A stretch of DNA of 59,956 nt, from assembly GCA_026418015.1 (NCBI GenBank), contig JAOACE010000010.1:1-59956 (forward strand), given 5' to 3'. The translations under genes were made by a program, and so were the position numbers. This DNA comes from Leptospiraceae bacterium. Its GTDB lineage: Bacteria > Spirochaetota > Leptospiria > Leptospirales > Leptonemataceae. Below are positions 17,168 through 26,719 of the stretch, piece after piece. The stretch's first letter is position 1; each line of letters opens with the position of its first letter. The notes beneath the pieces are model-generated. The model saw only the letters and a list, made by a program, of their open reading frames with translations. It had not been told where the DNA came from and ran no database searches.

Positions 17168-17470
17168 ATGGCTGGTGGACAAAAAATTTTTTGTGCAAAT
17201 TGTAGACACTGTATCGTTGTAAGACATTACGAATCCGATCAAGATAAATACATATTAAGGGTAAGATGTATAAAAAAAATGTGGTCAAAACGTTCTGGAG
17301 AAGAGAAATTGTATAAATATTTTACAGTTGCTCGCAGAATGATGTCTCGATGTGAACATTATAAAAAAATGGGAGATGAGCTACCATTTGTAAAAAACCT
17401 AAAAAAAGAATTACCCATCAAAGACGAAATTTATAATGTAAAAAAACCAGTATTAAAGCTACCACAATAA
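17168..17470 (+). CDS. Small Cys-rich putative zinc protein
   Basis: 100 aa, not recognised. CANCRHC at residues 9-15, then single cysteines near residues 36 (VRCIKK) and 62 (SRCEHY), which could complete a zinc site. The rest is basic (many Lys and Arg), suggesting nucleic-acid or protein binding. The start is set by AAGGAG eight bases upstream of the ATG. The RnfC-like gene follows 6 bp after the stop. Confidence 0.7.
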   Translation: MAGGQKIFCANCRHCIVVRHYESDQDKYILRVRCIKKMWSKRSGEEKLYKYFTVARRMMSRCEHYKKMGDELPFVKNLKKELPIKDEIYNVKKPVLKLPQ

Positions 17471-17476
17471 TCAATA

Positions 17477-18556
17477 ATGGATTTAACACTAAAAGAAAAA
17501 GAGAAAATTAGTAACGTTTTTATACCACCACATTTAGAGTTTTTTTTTCCAAAAGAATTCGAGGGGAAAAAAATTCAATTGGTTGGTGAATTCCCGCGAA
17601 GAGTGGAGCAATACGAAAAAATTGCAGAATGCATGGGTTTTTCTTTAAGAGCACCTCTTGCGGGAATTATTTCTATTTTAAATAAAGATAAAACAAATAC
17701 TTTTAGCTTAAAGGTTTCTGGGAAAAATCAAATTATTAATTATTTTCGAAATTCAAACGAAAAAAAAAATCCTGATAATTTAAGCAAAGAATCTTGGATC
17801 GATTTTCTAAACGATAACGGACTTTATTCATTCGAATATAAAAAACCATTAGGAGAAATCTTTAAAGAAAAAATAGAAAAAATCGTTTTTTTATTAAGGG
17901 ATTCTTATGCACCTAATTTTTGGCAGAACCTATTTCAACATTACGAAAAAGAGCTATATTTACTAAAATCTTTTTTTCAACAGAATTTTCCTAAGATAGA
18001 AATTCTTTTTTATCCAGACATATCTAAAAAAAACACGTTTTATGGGTTGAATAACTATCAGTATCACTATCGATATGTTGCTTATAAAAATAAAAATCAT
18101 GTAAAGGTATTTAGTCCAACTACTTTATTTGCTCTTCTTAGGTCAATTTACTTCGAAGAACCATTTACGAAAAGTATTATGATTTTTAGAAATTACAATA
18201 TGGAATCTACTTCTATTGGATTTTATTATCATGGGACAAATTTAAGAGAGATAGATTTAAAGATTCCTTATTTAGTAAATTTTACCTATAAAGATGTTAT
18301 TTCTTTGGATAAAGAATATTATTTTAACATATACGAAGATTATTATTTTTATTTTAAAAACATTCAGAAAACTAATTTTTGTACTGGGTGTATGATTTGT
18401 AACAATTTTTGTCCAACGAATGCAAATCCTATGTCTCTCTACGAAACTAAATTATATTTTAAAAAAGATCAATGTATCTTATGCGGAGTTTGCGAAGAGG
18501 TTTGCGAAAGTAATTTATTAATAATGGATAAAATTAGGTATGAGGCCTCTAATTAA
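17477..18556 (+). CDS. RnfC-like 4Fe-4S protein
   Basis: 359 aa. The N-terminus (IPPHLEFFF, then VGEFPRRVEQYEKIAE and LRAPLAGIISIL, residues 17-68) resembles the barrel-sandwich start of RnfC. The C-terminus carries two ferredoxin clusters, CTGCMICNNFCP and CILCGVCEEVC (about residues 303-342). The middle is poorly conserved and the flavin/NADH-binding part of true RnfC is not evident. It could be an electron carrier in a reduced Rnf-like membrane complex with the next gene, which overlaps it by 17 bp. Confidence 0.6.
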   Translation: MDLTLKEKEKISNVFIPPHLEFFFPKEFEGKKIQLVGEFPRRVEQYEKIAECMGFSLRAPLAGIISILNKDKTNTFSLKVSGKNQIINYFRNSNEKKNPDNLSKESWIDFLNDNGLYSFEYKKPLGEIFKEKIEKIVFLLRDSYAPNFWQNLFQHYEKELYLLKSFFQQNFPKIEILFYPDISKKNTFYGLNNYQYHYRYVAYKNKNHVKVFSPTTLFALLRSIYFEEPFTKSIMIFRNYNMESTSIGFYYHGTNLREIDLKIPYLVNFTYKDVISLDKEYYFNIYEDYYFYFKNIQKTNFCTGCMICNNFCPTNANPMSLYETKLYFKKDQCILCGVCEEVCESNLLIMDKIRYEASN

Positions 18557-19289
18557 AACGATTTATTTTCCTCTAATCAATCTTCTGATTTTTGTTTGGG
18601 CTTTTATCATCCAAAAAGAATTTTATTATTTTTTAATAATTCCAATTTTAAATTTAATTTTGATTTTTTTAAAACACTTTTTACGATACAAAAAACTCAA
18701 TGTCAACATATTTTTGTTTGATTTTGCTTTTTTGTTTAGTTTTTTGCCTCTGTTTATTCCAGATCAAAATAACCTTTCTTTTTTAGTTTATTTTTTTGTT
18801 GTAGCGATGTTCTTTTTTATAAAAGAATATTCTTTTTTTTCGAATATTCCTATTCATGAATTTATAATAGTTTTTATAATGATTATTATAGATTTTTTTA
18901 ATAAAAATAATTTATTAATACAATATAACGAAATTTATTTATTATCATTAATACCACAACTAATTTTTTATAATCAACTATTGTTTATTTATTTAATTCG
19001 AATTTTTACATTAGCCTTAATTTTTTATCAAATTCTGGATTTTAACATTTTTCTTAGCGAAATAAAAATATTTATGGCTATTTTTAGCATTATATATTTA
19101 CTTCCTTTAAAACTCAAAAAATTTACAAATAACGACTTAATCATCAAATTCTTCCTTTTTTTACTCGAAATTGGCTTATTGTATTTATTCGTAAAAAATT
19201 ATGGTTATTTTAGATATGTAGTACTCTTAATTTATTTTTTTGCAAATCTGACATTTTATTTTATTAAAAATAGATTGTTTAATAAATAA
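18540..19289 (+). CDS. Polytopic membrane protein, partner of the RnfC-like protein
   Basis: 249 aa with about eight hydrophobic helices and very little soluble sequence. It overlaps the upstream ferredoxin-type gene by 17 bp, which implies coupled synthesis. RnfD/NqrB-type flavin-carrying subunits are membrane proteins of this sort, but the Thr-containing flavinylation motif is not apparent, so I name no family. The composition is extremely Phe/Ile/Leu-rich, in line with the low GC. Confidence 0.55.
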   Translation: MRPLIKTIYFPLINLLIFVWAFIIQKEFYYFLIIPILNLILIFLKHFLRYKKLNVNIFLFDFAFLFSFLPLFIPDQNNLSFLVYFFVVAMFFFIKEYSFFSNIPIHEFIIVFIMIIIDFFNKNNLLIQYNEIYLLSLIPQLIFYNQLLFIYLIRIFTLALIFYQILDFNIFLSEIKIFMAIFSIIYLLPLKLKKFTNNDLIIKFFLFLLEIGLLYLFVKNYGYFRYVVLLIYFFANLTFYFIKNRLFNK

Positions 19290-19307
19290 CAAAAAAATTT
19301 GTGATTT

Positions 19308-19769
19308 ATGATGAAGTTTTCTGAGCTAATCAAAAAAGATAAAATATTCTATTACGAGAAGCTTCCAACAAAAGATAAATACGAATTATTACAAATGATT
19401 CTAGAAAATACCCTTAAAGATACTAAATATACAAATAAATTTGATTTAATCTGGAATTCCTTAAAAGAACGTGAGCAAGCAATGTCAACCGGTATAGGTG
19501 GAAGTCTAGCAATTCCTCATTGCACAACAGATCATGTGGACGAAATAATTGCTTCGTTAACTTTATCGAAAGAGAATATAGATTTTCAATCACTTGATGG
19601 TTCTCCTGTAAGAATCATCGTATTGTTAATAATATCAAGAAATAATTTTGATGCTCATATTAAAGCACTTGCAAGCGTAGCTAGAACCTTCCAAAATACC
19701 GAAACAAAAAAAAGTGTTTTAAAAGCTCATAGCGTCGAAGAAATATATAAAATTATAGAAAAATTATAA
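19308..19769 (+). CDS. PTS EIIA / PtsN-like regulatory phosphocarrier
   Basis: 153 aa, the size of a single EIIA(Ntr/Fru) domain. The phosphorylated His is in GGSLAIPHCTTDHVDE (about residue 67-82), preceded by REQAMSTGIG. DGSPVRIIVLLII and HIKALASVARTF are the other conserved strands and helix. Without a full sugar PTS nearby it probably acts as a regulator (PtsN type) taking phosphate from HPr or NPr, neither of which is in the window. Confidence 0.9.
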   Translation: MMKFSELIKKDKIFYYEKLPTKDKYELLQMILENTLKDTKYTNKFDLIWNSLKEREQAMSTGIGGSLAIPHCTTDHVDEIIASLTLSKENIDFQSLDGSPVRIIVLLIISRNNFDAHIKALASVARTFQNTETKKSVLKAHSVEEIYKIIEKL

Positions 19770-19848
19770 ATTTATATAATAAACAATACTTCTTAATTCT
19801 AAAAATTTCTTATCTCGAACTTTTTGGGGCTAAGTTTTGTTTTTTTAA

Positions 19849-19883
19849 TTGACAGTGTTGTTATTTTTTGATAAAACAAAAAC
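19849..19883 (+). promoter_or_regulatory. Candidate promoter for a leaderless mRNA (gene 19884-21512)
   Basis: TTGACA at 19,849-19,854, a 17-bp spacer and TAAAAC at 19,872-19,877. The ATG is six bases further on and there is no Shine-Dalgarno sequence. Distance from the first T to the ATG is 35 nt. Confidence 0.55.
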
Positions 19884-21512
19884 ATGAAAAACTATAAAGC
19901 AGATGTTGTAATCATTGGAGGGGGACTATCTGGTATTGCTACTGCACTCGAAATTGTAGAAAATCAACCGAATAAAAAGATTCTTATTATAGAAAGAGGC
20001 TTAAAAGAAAATTTTGGGGGACTTGCAAAAAAATCTTTTGGTGGCGTATTTTTTACTGGGAGCAAAGAACAAAAGCGTTTGGGAATAAAAGATAGCCCAG
20101 AACTTGCATGGATGGATTGGTTATCTTTTGCCGAATTTGAACCTGATGATGAATATGGAAAAATGTGGGCAAAGCAATTTGTTTATGGGAATATTGATTA
20201 TGTTTATCATTGGTTAAAATCTAAAGGAATTCGTTTTTTTCCCGTTGTGCATTGGGTAGAAAGAGGACTTTTTACACCTGGGAATTCTGTTCCAAGGTTT
20301 CATATGATATGGGGAACAGGTTATGAATTGATTCGCGTTTTGTTGCAGCATTTAGAAAAATACGAACAATTCATCGAGGTTTTGTTTCGAAGCAAAGTAG
20401 ACGATATTTGGATAGATTCTAACCTAAAAAAAGTGACAGGTTGTAGTGGTATTCATTTGGATACGAACGAGCCATTCGAAGTGCATTCGAACATCGTTGT
20501 CGTGAGTGCTGGGGGCATTACAGGAAACCCAGAATTGGTAAAAAAGTATTGGGGATATCAACATCATTCTAAGGAAAGTAAAATACCTAAAATATTGCTG
20601 AATGGTTCTATCTTAGAAGCAGATGGAAGTTTACATTTTGTCTTAGAAAAAAAAGGAATCCCTTTACATAAACTTCATCGTCAATGGAATTATGCAGCGG
20701 GAGTACATCATCCGAACCCAAAATTTAATGGAGAGGGGTTAAGTTTAGTGCCAGCAAAATCTGCCTTATGGGTAAATGCTTATGGAGAAAGAATCGGAAA
20801 TCCTCCTCTCGTAAGTGCATACGATACGTTGTATTTAGTCCGAGAAATCGTAAAACAACCAGGAGCATATTCTTGGCATATTATGAATTACAAGATTGCT
20901 CTAAGGGAATTAGCAGTAAGTGGTGCAGAATTCAACGAAGGGATAAGAGATAAAAAAATTATTGAGTTCCTTTTAACAATTTTATTCGGAAACAAAAAAT
21001 TAATCCATACGCTGATGAATTCTTGTATCGATTTTATTACCGCAAATAGTTTAGAGGAATTAGTAAAAAAAATGAACGAATTACAGGATGAATACAAAAC
21101 AGATTATCAGACTCTAAAAGATACCATACTTCGGTACGATTCCATGATCCAACGAGGCAAAAAATTTTTTAATGATGATCAATTAAGACGTATAATGCAT
21201 CTAAGACAATATAGAGGAGATCGCATTCGAACTTTAAAATTCCAAAGAATTCTCGATAAAAGTGCCTTCCCACTAATTGCTATAAGACTCCATATTCTAA
21301 CAAGAAAAACGCTTGGAGGTGTTATAACCAATTTAAAATCGCAAGTAATGAACAATCAAAATCAACCCATCGAAGGATTGTATGCTGTGGGAGAAACCGC
21401 TGGATTTGGGGGAGGTGGGATACATGGATACCGCGCATTAGAAGGTACATTTTTAGCGTCTTGTATTTTTACAGGAAGAATCGCTGCAAAAGACATATTA
21501 CAAAAAATATAA
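19884..21512 (+). CDS. FAD-binding dehydrogenase (KstD / fumarate-reductase flavoprotein type)
   Basis: 542 aa. N-terminal Rossmann FAD motif VVIIGGGLSGIATALEI with the acidic end-of-strand residue in IIERG. C-terminal FAD motif GLYAVGETAGFGGGGIHGYRALEGTFLASCIFTGR (written here as two conserved glycine-rich pieces around residues 498-530). The middle resembles the FAD-dehydrogenase group that includes ketosteroid dehydrogenases; the substrate is unknown. It is paired with the ThDP-dependent enzyme gene 13 bp downstream, suggesting one catabolic step set. Confidence 0.85.
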   Translation: MKNYKADVVIIGGGLSGIATALEIVENQPNKKILIIERGLKENFGGLAKKSFGGVFFTGSKEQKRLGIKDSPELAWMDWLSFAEFEPDDEYGKMWAKQFVYGNIDYVYHWLKSKGIRFFPVVHWVERGLFTPGNSVPRFHMIWGTGYELIRVLLQHLEKYEQFIEVLFRSKVDDIWIDSNLKKVTGCSGIHLDTNEPFEVHSNIVVVSAGGITGNPELVKKYWGYQHHSKESKIPKILLNGSILEADGSLHFVLEKKGIPLHKLHRQWNYAAGVHHPNPKFNGEGLSLVPAKSALWVNAYGERIGNPPLVSAYDTLYLVREIVKQPGAYSWHIMNYKIALRELAVSGAEFNEGIRDKKIIEFLLTILFGNKKLIHTLMNSCIDFITANSLEELVKKMNELQDEYKTDYQTLKDTILRYDSMIQRGKKFFNDDQLRRIMHLRQYRGDRIRTLKFQRILDKSAFPLIAIRLHILTRKTLGGVITNLKSQVMNNQNQPIEGLYAVGETAGFGGGGIHGYRALEGTFLASCIFTGRIAAKDILQKI

Positions 21513-21525
21513 AAGAGGTGGAATT

Positions 21526-23259
21526 ATGAAAAAAACAGGTGCTTATTTAGTAACTTATGCATTAGAACAAATTGGAGTTCAATATACTTTTGGAATACCG
21601 GGGGTTCATGTAACAGAATTATACGATGAATTGAATAAATCAAAGCAAATTCAACCAATTCTTGTGACCCACGAAGGTTGGGGTGCATTTATGGCAGATG
21701 CTATTAGTAGAACCACAGATACGATTGGTACATTAGTCATTGTTCCTGCCGCGGGAATGACTCATGCTTTAAGTGGAATTGGCGAAGCATACTTAGATGG
21801 AATTCCCTTGTTAATTATTTCGGGAGGAATACGAAGAGATTTAGATAAATCCTTTCAATTACATTTTTTAGATCAAGAAAAAGTATTAGATGGTATAGTA
21901 AAAAAATATTATTTAATACAAAAACACGAAGAAATTATACCTACAATTTTCGAAGCTTATAAAATTGCAAAATCGGGGAAACCAGGCCCTGTCTTTGTAG
22001 AAGTTCCAGTTAATATTCAACTTTTCGAAGGTCCTGTATCCGAATTGCCCAAATGGAATAATGATTATTTAAAATATAATCTTCCTCAAGAATCGTATAA
22101 AAAAATCGACAATGCTGTTAGTTTAATTGAATCGACTCAAAACATTGGTATATTTGCTGGATGGGGTGCAATCGGTGCAACAAAAGAATTAATCGAATTC
22201 GCTGAACGTTTACAAGCCCCTGTTTGTACGACTCTACAAGGATTGAGTGTTTTTCCTTATGATCATCCTCTACATACAGGTATGGGGTTTGGTCCATATT
22301 CTGTTCCAGCAGCAGAAGAAGCATTCAAAAACATTGAATTACTTGTAGCCATTGGAACTACCTTCGCGGAAATCCCAACAGGTAGCTTTGGTATGAAGGT
22401 TCCCCAAAAGTTAATTCATATCGATATTGATCCAAATGTATTTAATAAAAATTATCCAGCCACAGTTGCAATAGAAGGGGACTCAAAAGAAGTATTAAAG
22501 CTTCTAAACCAAAAGTTAAAAATAAAACGTGAACCTAATATATCTTTACACAATAAGATCAAACAAAAAAAAGAGTTCTACATAAGAGAATGGATAGAAC
22601 ACGATTCCAAAGATAAAGTGAATCCAGGAATGTTTTTTACTACTTTGCGAAGTCTACTAGATAGAAATGCTTTTGTTGTTGTGGATGATGGGAATCATAC
22701 CTTCTTAACAGAAGAATTAATGCCCATATATGAACCAAAAACCTTTCTATCTCCCACGGACTTTAATTGTATGGGATATTGTATTCCAGCAACTATTGGC
22801 GTTAAATTAACTCATCCCGATAGACAAGTTGTAGGCATTGTAGGAGATGGTGCATTCTTAATGTCGGGTTTAGAACTACTTACAGCATCGACCCTTAACT
22901 TAGGGGTGATTGTATTTGTTTTTCATGATGGAGAATTATCTCAGATTTCGCAAGGACAAGAAATTCCTTATAACAGAAAAACCTGCACAATATTAGGAGA
23001 AATTCATCCAGAAGGTATAGCAAAAGCAACAGGTGCATATTATATAGCAATGAATCATAACAAGGAAATCGAAGATAAAATTAAAGATGCAATCGAAGTT
23101 TCTAGAAAAGGGCAACCAGTAATTGTAGACGTAAAAATAGATTATTCCAAAAGAACTCGATTTACTCAAGGAGTGGTTAAAATCAACTTAGCACGATTTC
23201 CATTAGGAGAAAAATTCCGTTTTATAGGAAGAGCTCTAGTAAGACGAATTACTGGTTAA
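21526..23259 (+). CDS. Acetolactate-synthase-like ThDP-dependent enzyme
   Basis: 577 aa, three-domain ThDP enzyme. The cofactor-activating Glu is in THEGWGAFMADAISR (about residue 49-63), the central domain begins near 190, and the ThDP/Mg motif starts at GDGAFLMSGLELL (about 443), ending in VFHDGELSQI rather than the usual NN. This form is common in acetolactate-synthase-like enzymes of unassigned substrate. AGAGGTGGAATT precedes the ATG. Coupled to the FAD dehydrogenase upstream; the 3' end overlaps the converging prepilin peptidase gene by 24 bp. Confidence 0.88.
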   Translation: MKKTGAYLVTYALEQIGVQYTFGIPGVHVTELYDELNKSKQIQPILVTHEGWGAFMADAISRTTDTIGTLVIVPAAGMTHALSGIGEAYLDGIPLLIISGGIRRDLDKSFQLHFLDQEKVLDGIVKKYYLIQKHEEIIPTIFEAYKIAKSGKPGPVFVEVPVNIQLFEGPVSELPKWNNDYLKYNLPQESYKKIDNAVSLIESTQNIGIFAGWGAIGATKELIEFAERLQAPVCTTLQGLSVFPYDHPLHTGMGFGPYSVPAAEEAFKNIELLVAIGTTFAEIPTGSFGMKVPQKLIHIDIDPNVFNKNYPATVAIEGDSKEVLKLLNQKLKIKREPNISLHNKIKQKKEFYIREWIEHDSKDKVNPGMFFTTLRSLLDRNAFVVVDDGNHTFLTEELMPIYEPKTFLSPTDFNCMGYCIPATIGVKLTHPDRQVVGIVGDGAFLMSGLELLTASTLNLGVIVFVFHDGELSQISQGQEIPYNRKTCTILGEIHPEGIAKATGAYYIAMNHNKEIEDKIKDAIEVSRKGQPVIVDVKIDYSKRTRFTQGVVKINLARFPLGEKFRFIGRALVRRITG

Positions 23260-24051
23260 AATACCAAAAAAGAAAGGGCGAAAAATTATCACAACAATAC
23301 AAGCGAAAGATAGAAAAAAACCAAGGGGTGCATAGGAATGTTTATTTTTTTTGTATAATAATATATAAATAATACTTCCTATGGCTCCGAGGTTAATAAT
23401 AATCAAAATCTCTGTTATTTCGAAAATAATGCTTATAGCACCTATAAGGATAATATCGCCAAAACCGAATTTCTTACCTCTACCTAGTAAATATAAAACT
23501 AAAAAGATAAATAGAAATATAAAAAATTTTAACAAAAAATAATAAATATTACTGAGTTCCCATTCTATAAAAAAAAGGATTAATCCAAAGATGTATAAGA
23601 ATAAAATATTTTCGTAATCTAAAAAGAATTTTTTTAAATCAATCAAACCAGCGATTATAAAATGAAAAATCATCAAAACATACAAAAAAGCGAGTAATCC
23701 ATAAAAATAAAATAAATAACACAGAAGAAAACCACCAAATAATTCCCATAGTAAAAAATCTATCGATAAGGGAATCCCGCAATGTTTACATCGTTTTTTA
23801 GTAAAAAAATATCCAACGATTGGTATAAGATATAGATAAGAAATCTTGGTTTTACAATTATAACAAAAAGATGGTGTAAAAAAAAGATTGTAATACTTTT
23901 GTTTTATAGATAATTCTTTTCTTATTGGACTATAAAAAAAATATAAAATTCTATCATAAATTGTTTTATAAAAACTTCCTAAGGATGAACCTAAAAAAAA
24001 TAAATAAATATATTTAAATATTTCTGTTTTATAGTCTAGTAATGAATACAT
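23236..24051 (-). CDS. Type IV prepilin peptidase (A24 family)
   Basis: 271 aa, polytopic. Domain order is that of PilD: a short N-terminal membrane segment (SSLGSFYKTIYDRI), a cytoplasmic zinc loop with CYNC (about 63-66) and CKHC (about 89-92), then the aspartyl-protease core with Asp in GLIDLKKFFL (about 137) and FGFGDI (about 198). It cleaves and may N-methylate type IV pilin-like precursors. No pilin genes are in the window. The start overlaps the end of the RluD-type gene by 16 bp. Confidence 0.88.
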   Translation of the reverse strand: MYSLLDYKTEIFKYIYLFFLGSSLGSFYKTIYDRILYFFYSPIRKELSIKQKYYNLFFTPSFCYNCKTKISYLYLIPIVGYFFTKKRCKHCGIPLSIDFLLWELFGGFLLCYLFYFYGLLAFLYVLMIFHFIIAGLIDLKKFFLDYENILFLYIFGLILFFIEWELSNIYYFLLKFFIFLFIFLVLYLLGRGKKFGFGDIILIGAISIIFEITEILIIINLGAIGSIIYILLYKKNKHSYAPLGFFLSFACIVVIIFRPFFFGILTSNSSY

Positions 24052-25016
24052 TTTCTTTCGAATTCTTTAAATCGTTCTGGTTCTTGTATGGATATGTTTA
24101 TAGGTTGATTGGTTTCTGGATGAATAAAAAAGATTTCTTTCGAAAGAAGTAATAAACCGTATTTTTTTATTTTTTCGTCTACATCATAATAAAGATCATC
24201 GCCTACAACAGGACATTTTAGGTGGTGAAAGTGTGCACGAATTTGGTGTGTTCTTCCAGTTATTAGGTTGACTTGAACCTTTGTATAACGACGATGATGG
24301 TTCGACGTAAGAGATTTTAAAATTTCGTATTGGGTAATTGCTTTTCTTCCTGTTGGATCAACATGCATTTTTAGTCGGTTTTTGGGATGTCGTTTTAAAG
24401 GTAAATCAATCATACCTTTTTCTTCTGGTGGTGCGCCCAATAACCAAGCGATATAGGTTTTTTTTACGTTGCGGGTTAGAAAAAGTTTAGATAATTTCCA
24501 TTGCGTAGAGATGTTTTTTGCAACAACAAGTACTCCTTCGGTCATTTTATCTAATCGATGAACTAATCCTGGACGAAAAGAAACTAATTCGTCTTTTACA
24601 TGCACCATTTGATCTTGTAAATGTTTCCAATGATGTAAAATACCATGCAGTAGAGTAATTTTATCTTTTTCGTTAGGACCAGGATGCACACTAATTCCAG
24701 CAGGTTTGTGTAGAACCGCTAAATAATCATCTTCGTATAGAATGTTTAAATCCATGGGAACAGGTTCAATAAAATAGGATTCTTTTACTTGTGAGGGAGA
24801 TTCCAACAAAACAATCTTCATTCCGGAATACACTTTTAAAGAAGGTTTGATTTTTGATTCCGAAACTAACTGATCGTTTAAATAGACTTGAACCTTTTTT
24901 TCTTTGATAAGTTTTTGAATGGTATTTCTGCTATAAACCGAACCTAAATGCGAAGACAAAAAAATATCTAACCGTTCTTCTGATCCTTCTACTAAGATGA
25001 TTTTTTGTGCGCTCAT
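24036..25016 (-). CDS. RluA/RluD-family 23S rRNA pseudouridine synthase
   Basis: 326 aa. An N-terminal S4 RNA-binding domain (about residues 12-75, DIFLSSHLGSVYSRNTIQKLI) followed by the catalytic domain with GLVHRLDKMTEGVLVVAKN (catalytic Asp about residue 153), KTYIAWLLG, and VNLITGRTHQIRAHFHHLKCPVVGD. The RluA clan includes RluA, RluC and RluD; the S4 domain favours RluC/RluD. Exact target uridines cannot be told from sequence alone. Confidence 0.92.
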   Translation of the reverse strand: MSAQKIILVEGSEERLDIFLSSHLGSVYSRNTIQKLIKEKKVQVYLNDQLVSESKIKPSLKVYSGMKIVLLESPSQVKESYFIEPVPMDLNILYEDDYLAVLHKPAGISVHPGPNEKDKITLLHGILHHWKHLQDQMVHVKDELVSFRPGLVHRLDKMTEGVLVVAKNISTQWKLSKLFLTRNVKKTYIAWLLGAPPEEKGMIDLPLKRHPKNRLKMHVDPTGRKAITQYEILKSLTSNHHRRYTKVQVNLITGRTHQIRAHFHHLKCPVVGDDLYYDVDEKIKKYGLLLLSKEIFFIHPETNQPINISIQEPERFKEFERKCIHY

Positions 25017-25139
25017 ATCCTATTTTTTTAAAAGTCATTAAATCATCTGAGCTTATAATGTAAATGAAATATATCTTTCGATAGTTTAAAGTTCCATCAA
25101 TACTTATAAATTTATGGAATAAAGAAAAATTCTTTATGT

Positions 25140-25173
25140 TTGACAAAAAAATTGTTTTATTAGATTAAGACAT
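25140..25173 (+). promoter_or_regulatory. Candidate promoter for a leaderless hslU mRNA
   Basis: TTGACA at 25,140-25,145, a weak -10 box around 25,161-25,168 (TAGATTAA) and the ATG at 25,174, 34 nt from the first T. No Shine-Dalgarno sequence precedes the start. Confidence 0.45.
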
Positions 25174-26706
25174 ATGGAATACAATCAAAAAAATGTAGAA
25201 TTTGTAGGCGCAGGTTCAATCCCAAAGAGTAATCATAGTTTGGATTATATCGAGCAACTAACCCCAAAACAAATTGTAGAAGAATTAGACAAATATATTA
25301 TTGGACAAAACAATGCCAAGAAGGTAGTAGCAATTGCAATTAGGAATCGATTAAGAAGACAAAAAATTCAAGATCCTGTTTTAAGAGAAGAAATCCATCC
25401 TAAAAATATTATCATGATTGGACCAACTGGATGTGGAAAGACAGAAATTGCCCGAAGGTTAGCTAAGTTAACCAAAGCTCCTTTTGTAAAAGTAGAAGCA
25501 ACCAAATTTACAGAAATTGGCTATGTGGGTAGAGATGTAGATTCTATGATTCGTGATTTAGTAGCGAATGCTATCAACCTTGTAAGAAAAGAATTCGAAA
25601 AAGAAGTAGAAGAAAAAGCACAAAAAAACGCAGAAGATAGAATTATCGATATATTGTTAGCATTAAGAAAAGGAAAATCAACAAAGCAAACATCCAAACC
25701 ATCCGAAGAAGAAATAATCAAAAATCCCATGCTACTTCTTAAAACGTTCGTAGATATGAGTCAAATGGGTAAAGATATTCAAGCGGGAATGGAAAACGAA
25801 GATAAATCAACATACGAAGATAAACAAATTCGCGATGCTCTTAGAGAACAAATAAGAAGAGGAGATTTAGATAAATTCGAAATCGAAATCGATGTACCTA
25901 CTCCTTCGATTCCTATGATTCAAGTAATGGGAGGTCCAAATTTAGAAGAAATCGATATGCAGCTACAAAGCATGTTTGGTGATTTATTCCCCAAGAAAAA
26001 TAAAAAGCGAAAAGTAACCATAGAAGAAGCAAAAAAGATTCTATACCAACAAGAAGTAGATAAGTTGATTGATCAAGAAAAAGTTAAATCCGAAGCAATC
26101 CGAAGAACAGAGCAGTTAGGAATTGTTTTTATCGACGAAATTGATAAAATCTGTGGAAGAGGTAGTCATCATGGACCGGATGTATCGAGAGAAGGAGTGC
26201 AAAGAGATCTTTTGCCTATTGTAGAAGGTTCCACTGTAAATACCCGTTATGGACCTGTAAAAACAGATCATATTTTATTTATTGCTGCAGGAGCCTTCCA
26301 TACTAGTAAACCGTCGGATTTAATTCCGGAATTACAAGGTCGATTCCCTTTACGCGTAGAATTGGACGAATTAACCAAAGAAGATTTTAAAAAGATATTA
26401 ACGATTCCCAAAAACTCTTTAACGAAGCAAGCCATTAAACTTCTAGAAACAGAAGGAGTACATTTAGAATTTACCGAAGATGCAATCGACGAAATTTCAA
26501 CTATCGCTTACGAATTAAACAGTAAAACAGAAAATATCGGTGCAAGACGATTACATACAATCATCGAAACCTTGTTAGAAGATATTTCTTTCGAAGCACC
26601 TGATTTACCAGAAGAAAAAAAACATATTGTCATAGATGCTCAATATGTAAGAGAAAAGATCAATCATATTATTAAAGATCGAGATCTAAGCCAATACATT
26701 TTATAA
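25174..26706 (+). CDS. hslU: HslU, ATPase subunit of the HslUV protease
   Basis: 510 aa, longer than the usual 440-460. HslU unfolds substrates and feeds them to Hsl[18 protein letters not shown] opens the AAA+ domain; Walker A is [14 protein letters not shown] (about residue 90), the pore loop lies in [14 protein letters not shown], the intermediate (I) domain runs roughly 125-305, Walker B is [12 protein letters not shown], and sensor 2 is [11 protein letters not shown] 30-residue N-terminal extension explains part of the extra length. hslV is not adjacent, unlike in many bacteria. Confidence 0.95.
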   Translation: MEYNQKNVEFVGAGSIPKSNHSLDYIEQLTPKQIVEELDKYIIGQNNAKKVVAIAIRNRLRRQKIQDPVLREEIHPKNIIMIGPTGCGKTEIARRLAKLTKAPFVKVEATKFTEIGYVGRDVDSMIRDLVANAINLVRKEFEKEVEEKAQKNAEDRIIDILLALRKGKSTKQTSKPSEEEIIKNPMLLLKTFVDMSQMGKDIQAGMENEDKSTYEDKQIRDALREQIRRGDLDKFEIEIDVPTPSIPMIQVMGGPNLEEIDMQLQSMFGDLFPKKNKKRKVTIEEAKKILYQQEVDKLIDQEKVKSEAIRRTEQLGIVFIDEIDKICGRGSHHGPDVSREGVQRDLLPIVEGSTVNTRYGPVKTDHILFIAAGAFHTSKPSDLIPELQGRFPLRVELDELTKEDFKKILTIPKNSLTKQAIKLLETEGVHLEFTEDAIDEISTIAYELNSKTENIGARRLHTIIETLLEDISFEAPDLPEEKKHIVIDAQYVREKINHIIKDRDLSQYIL

Positions 26707-26719
26707 ATGGAGGAGGATA

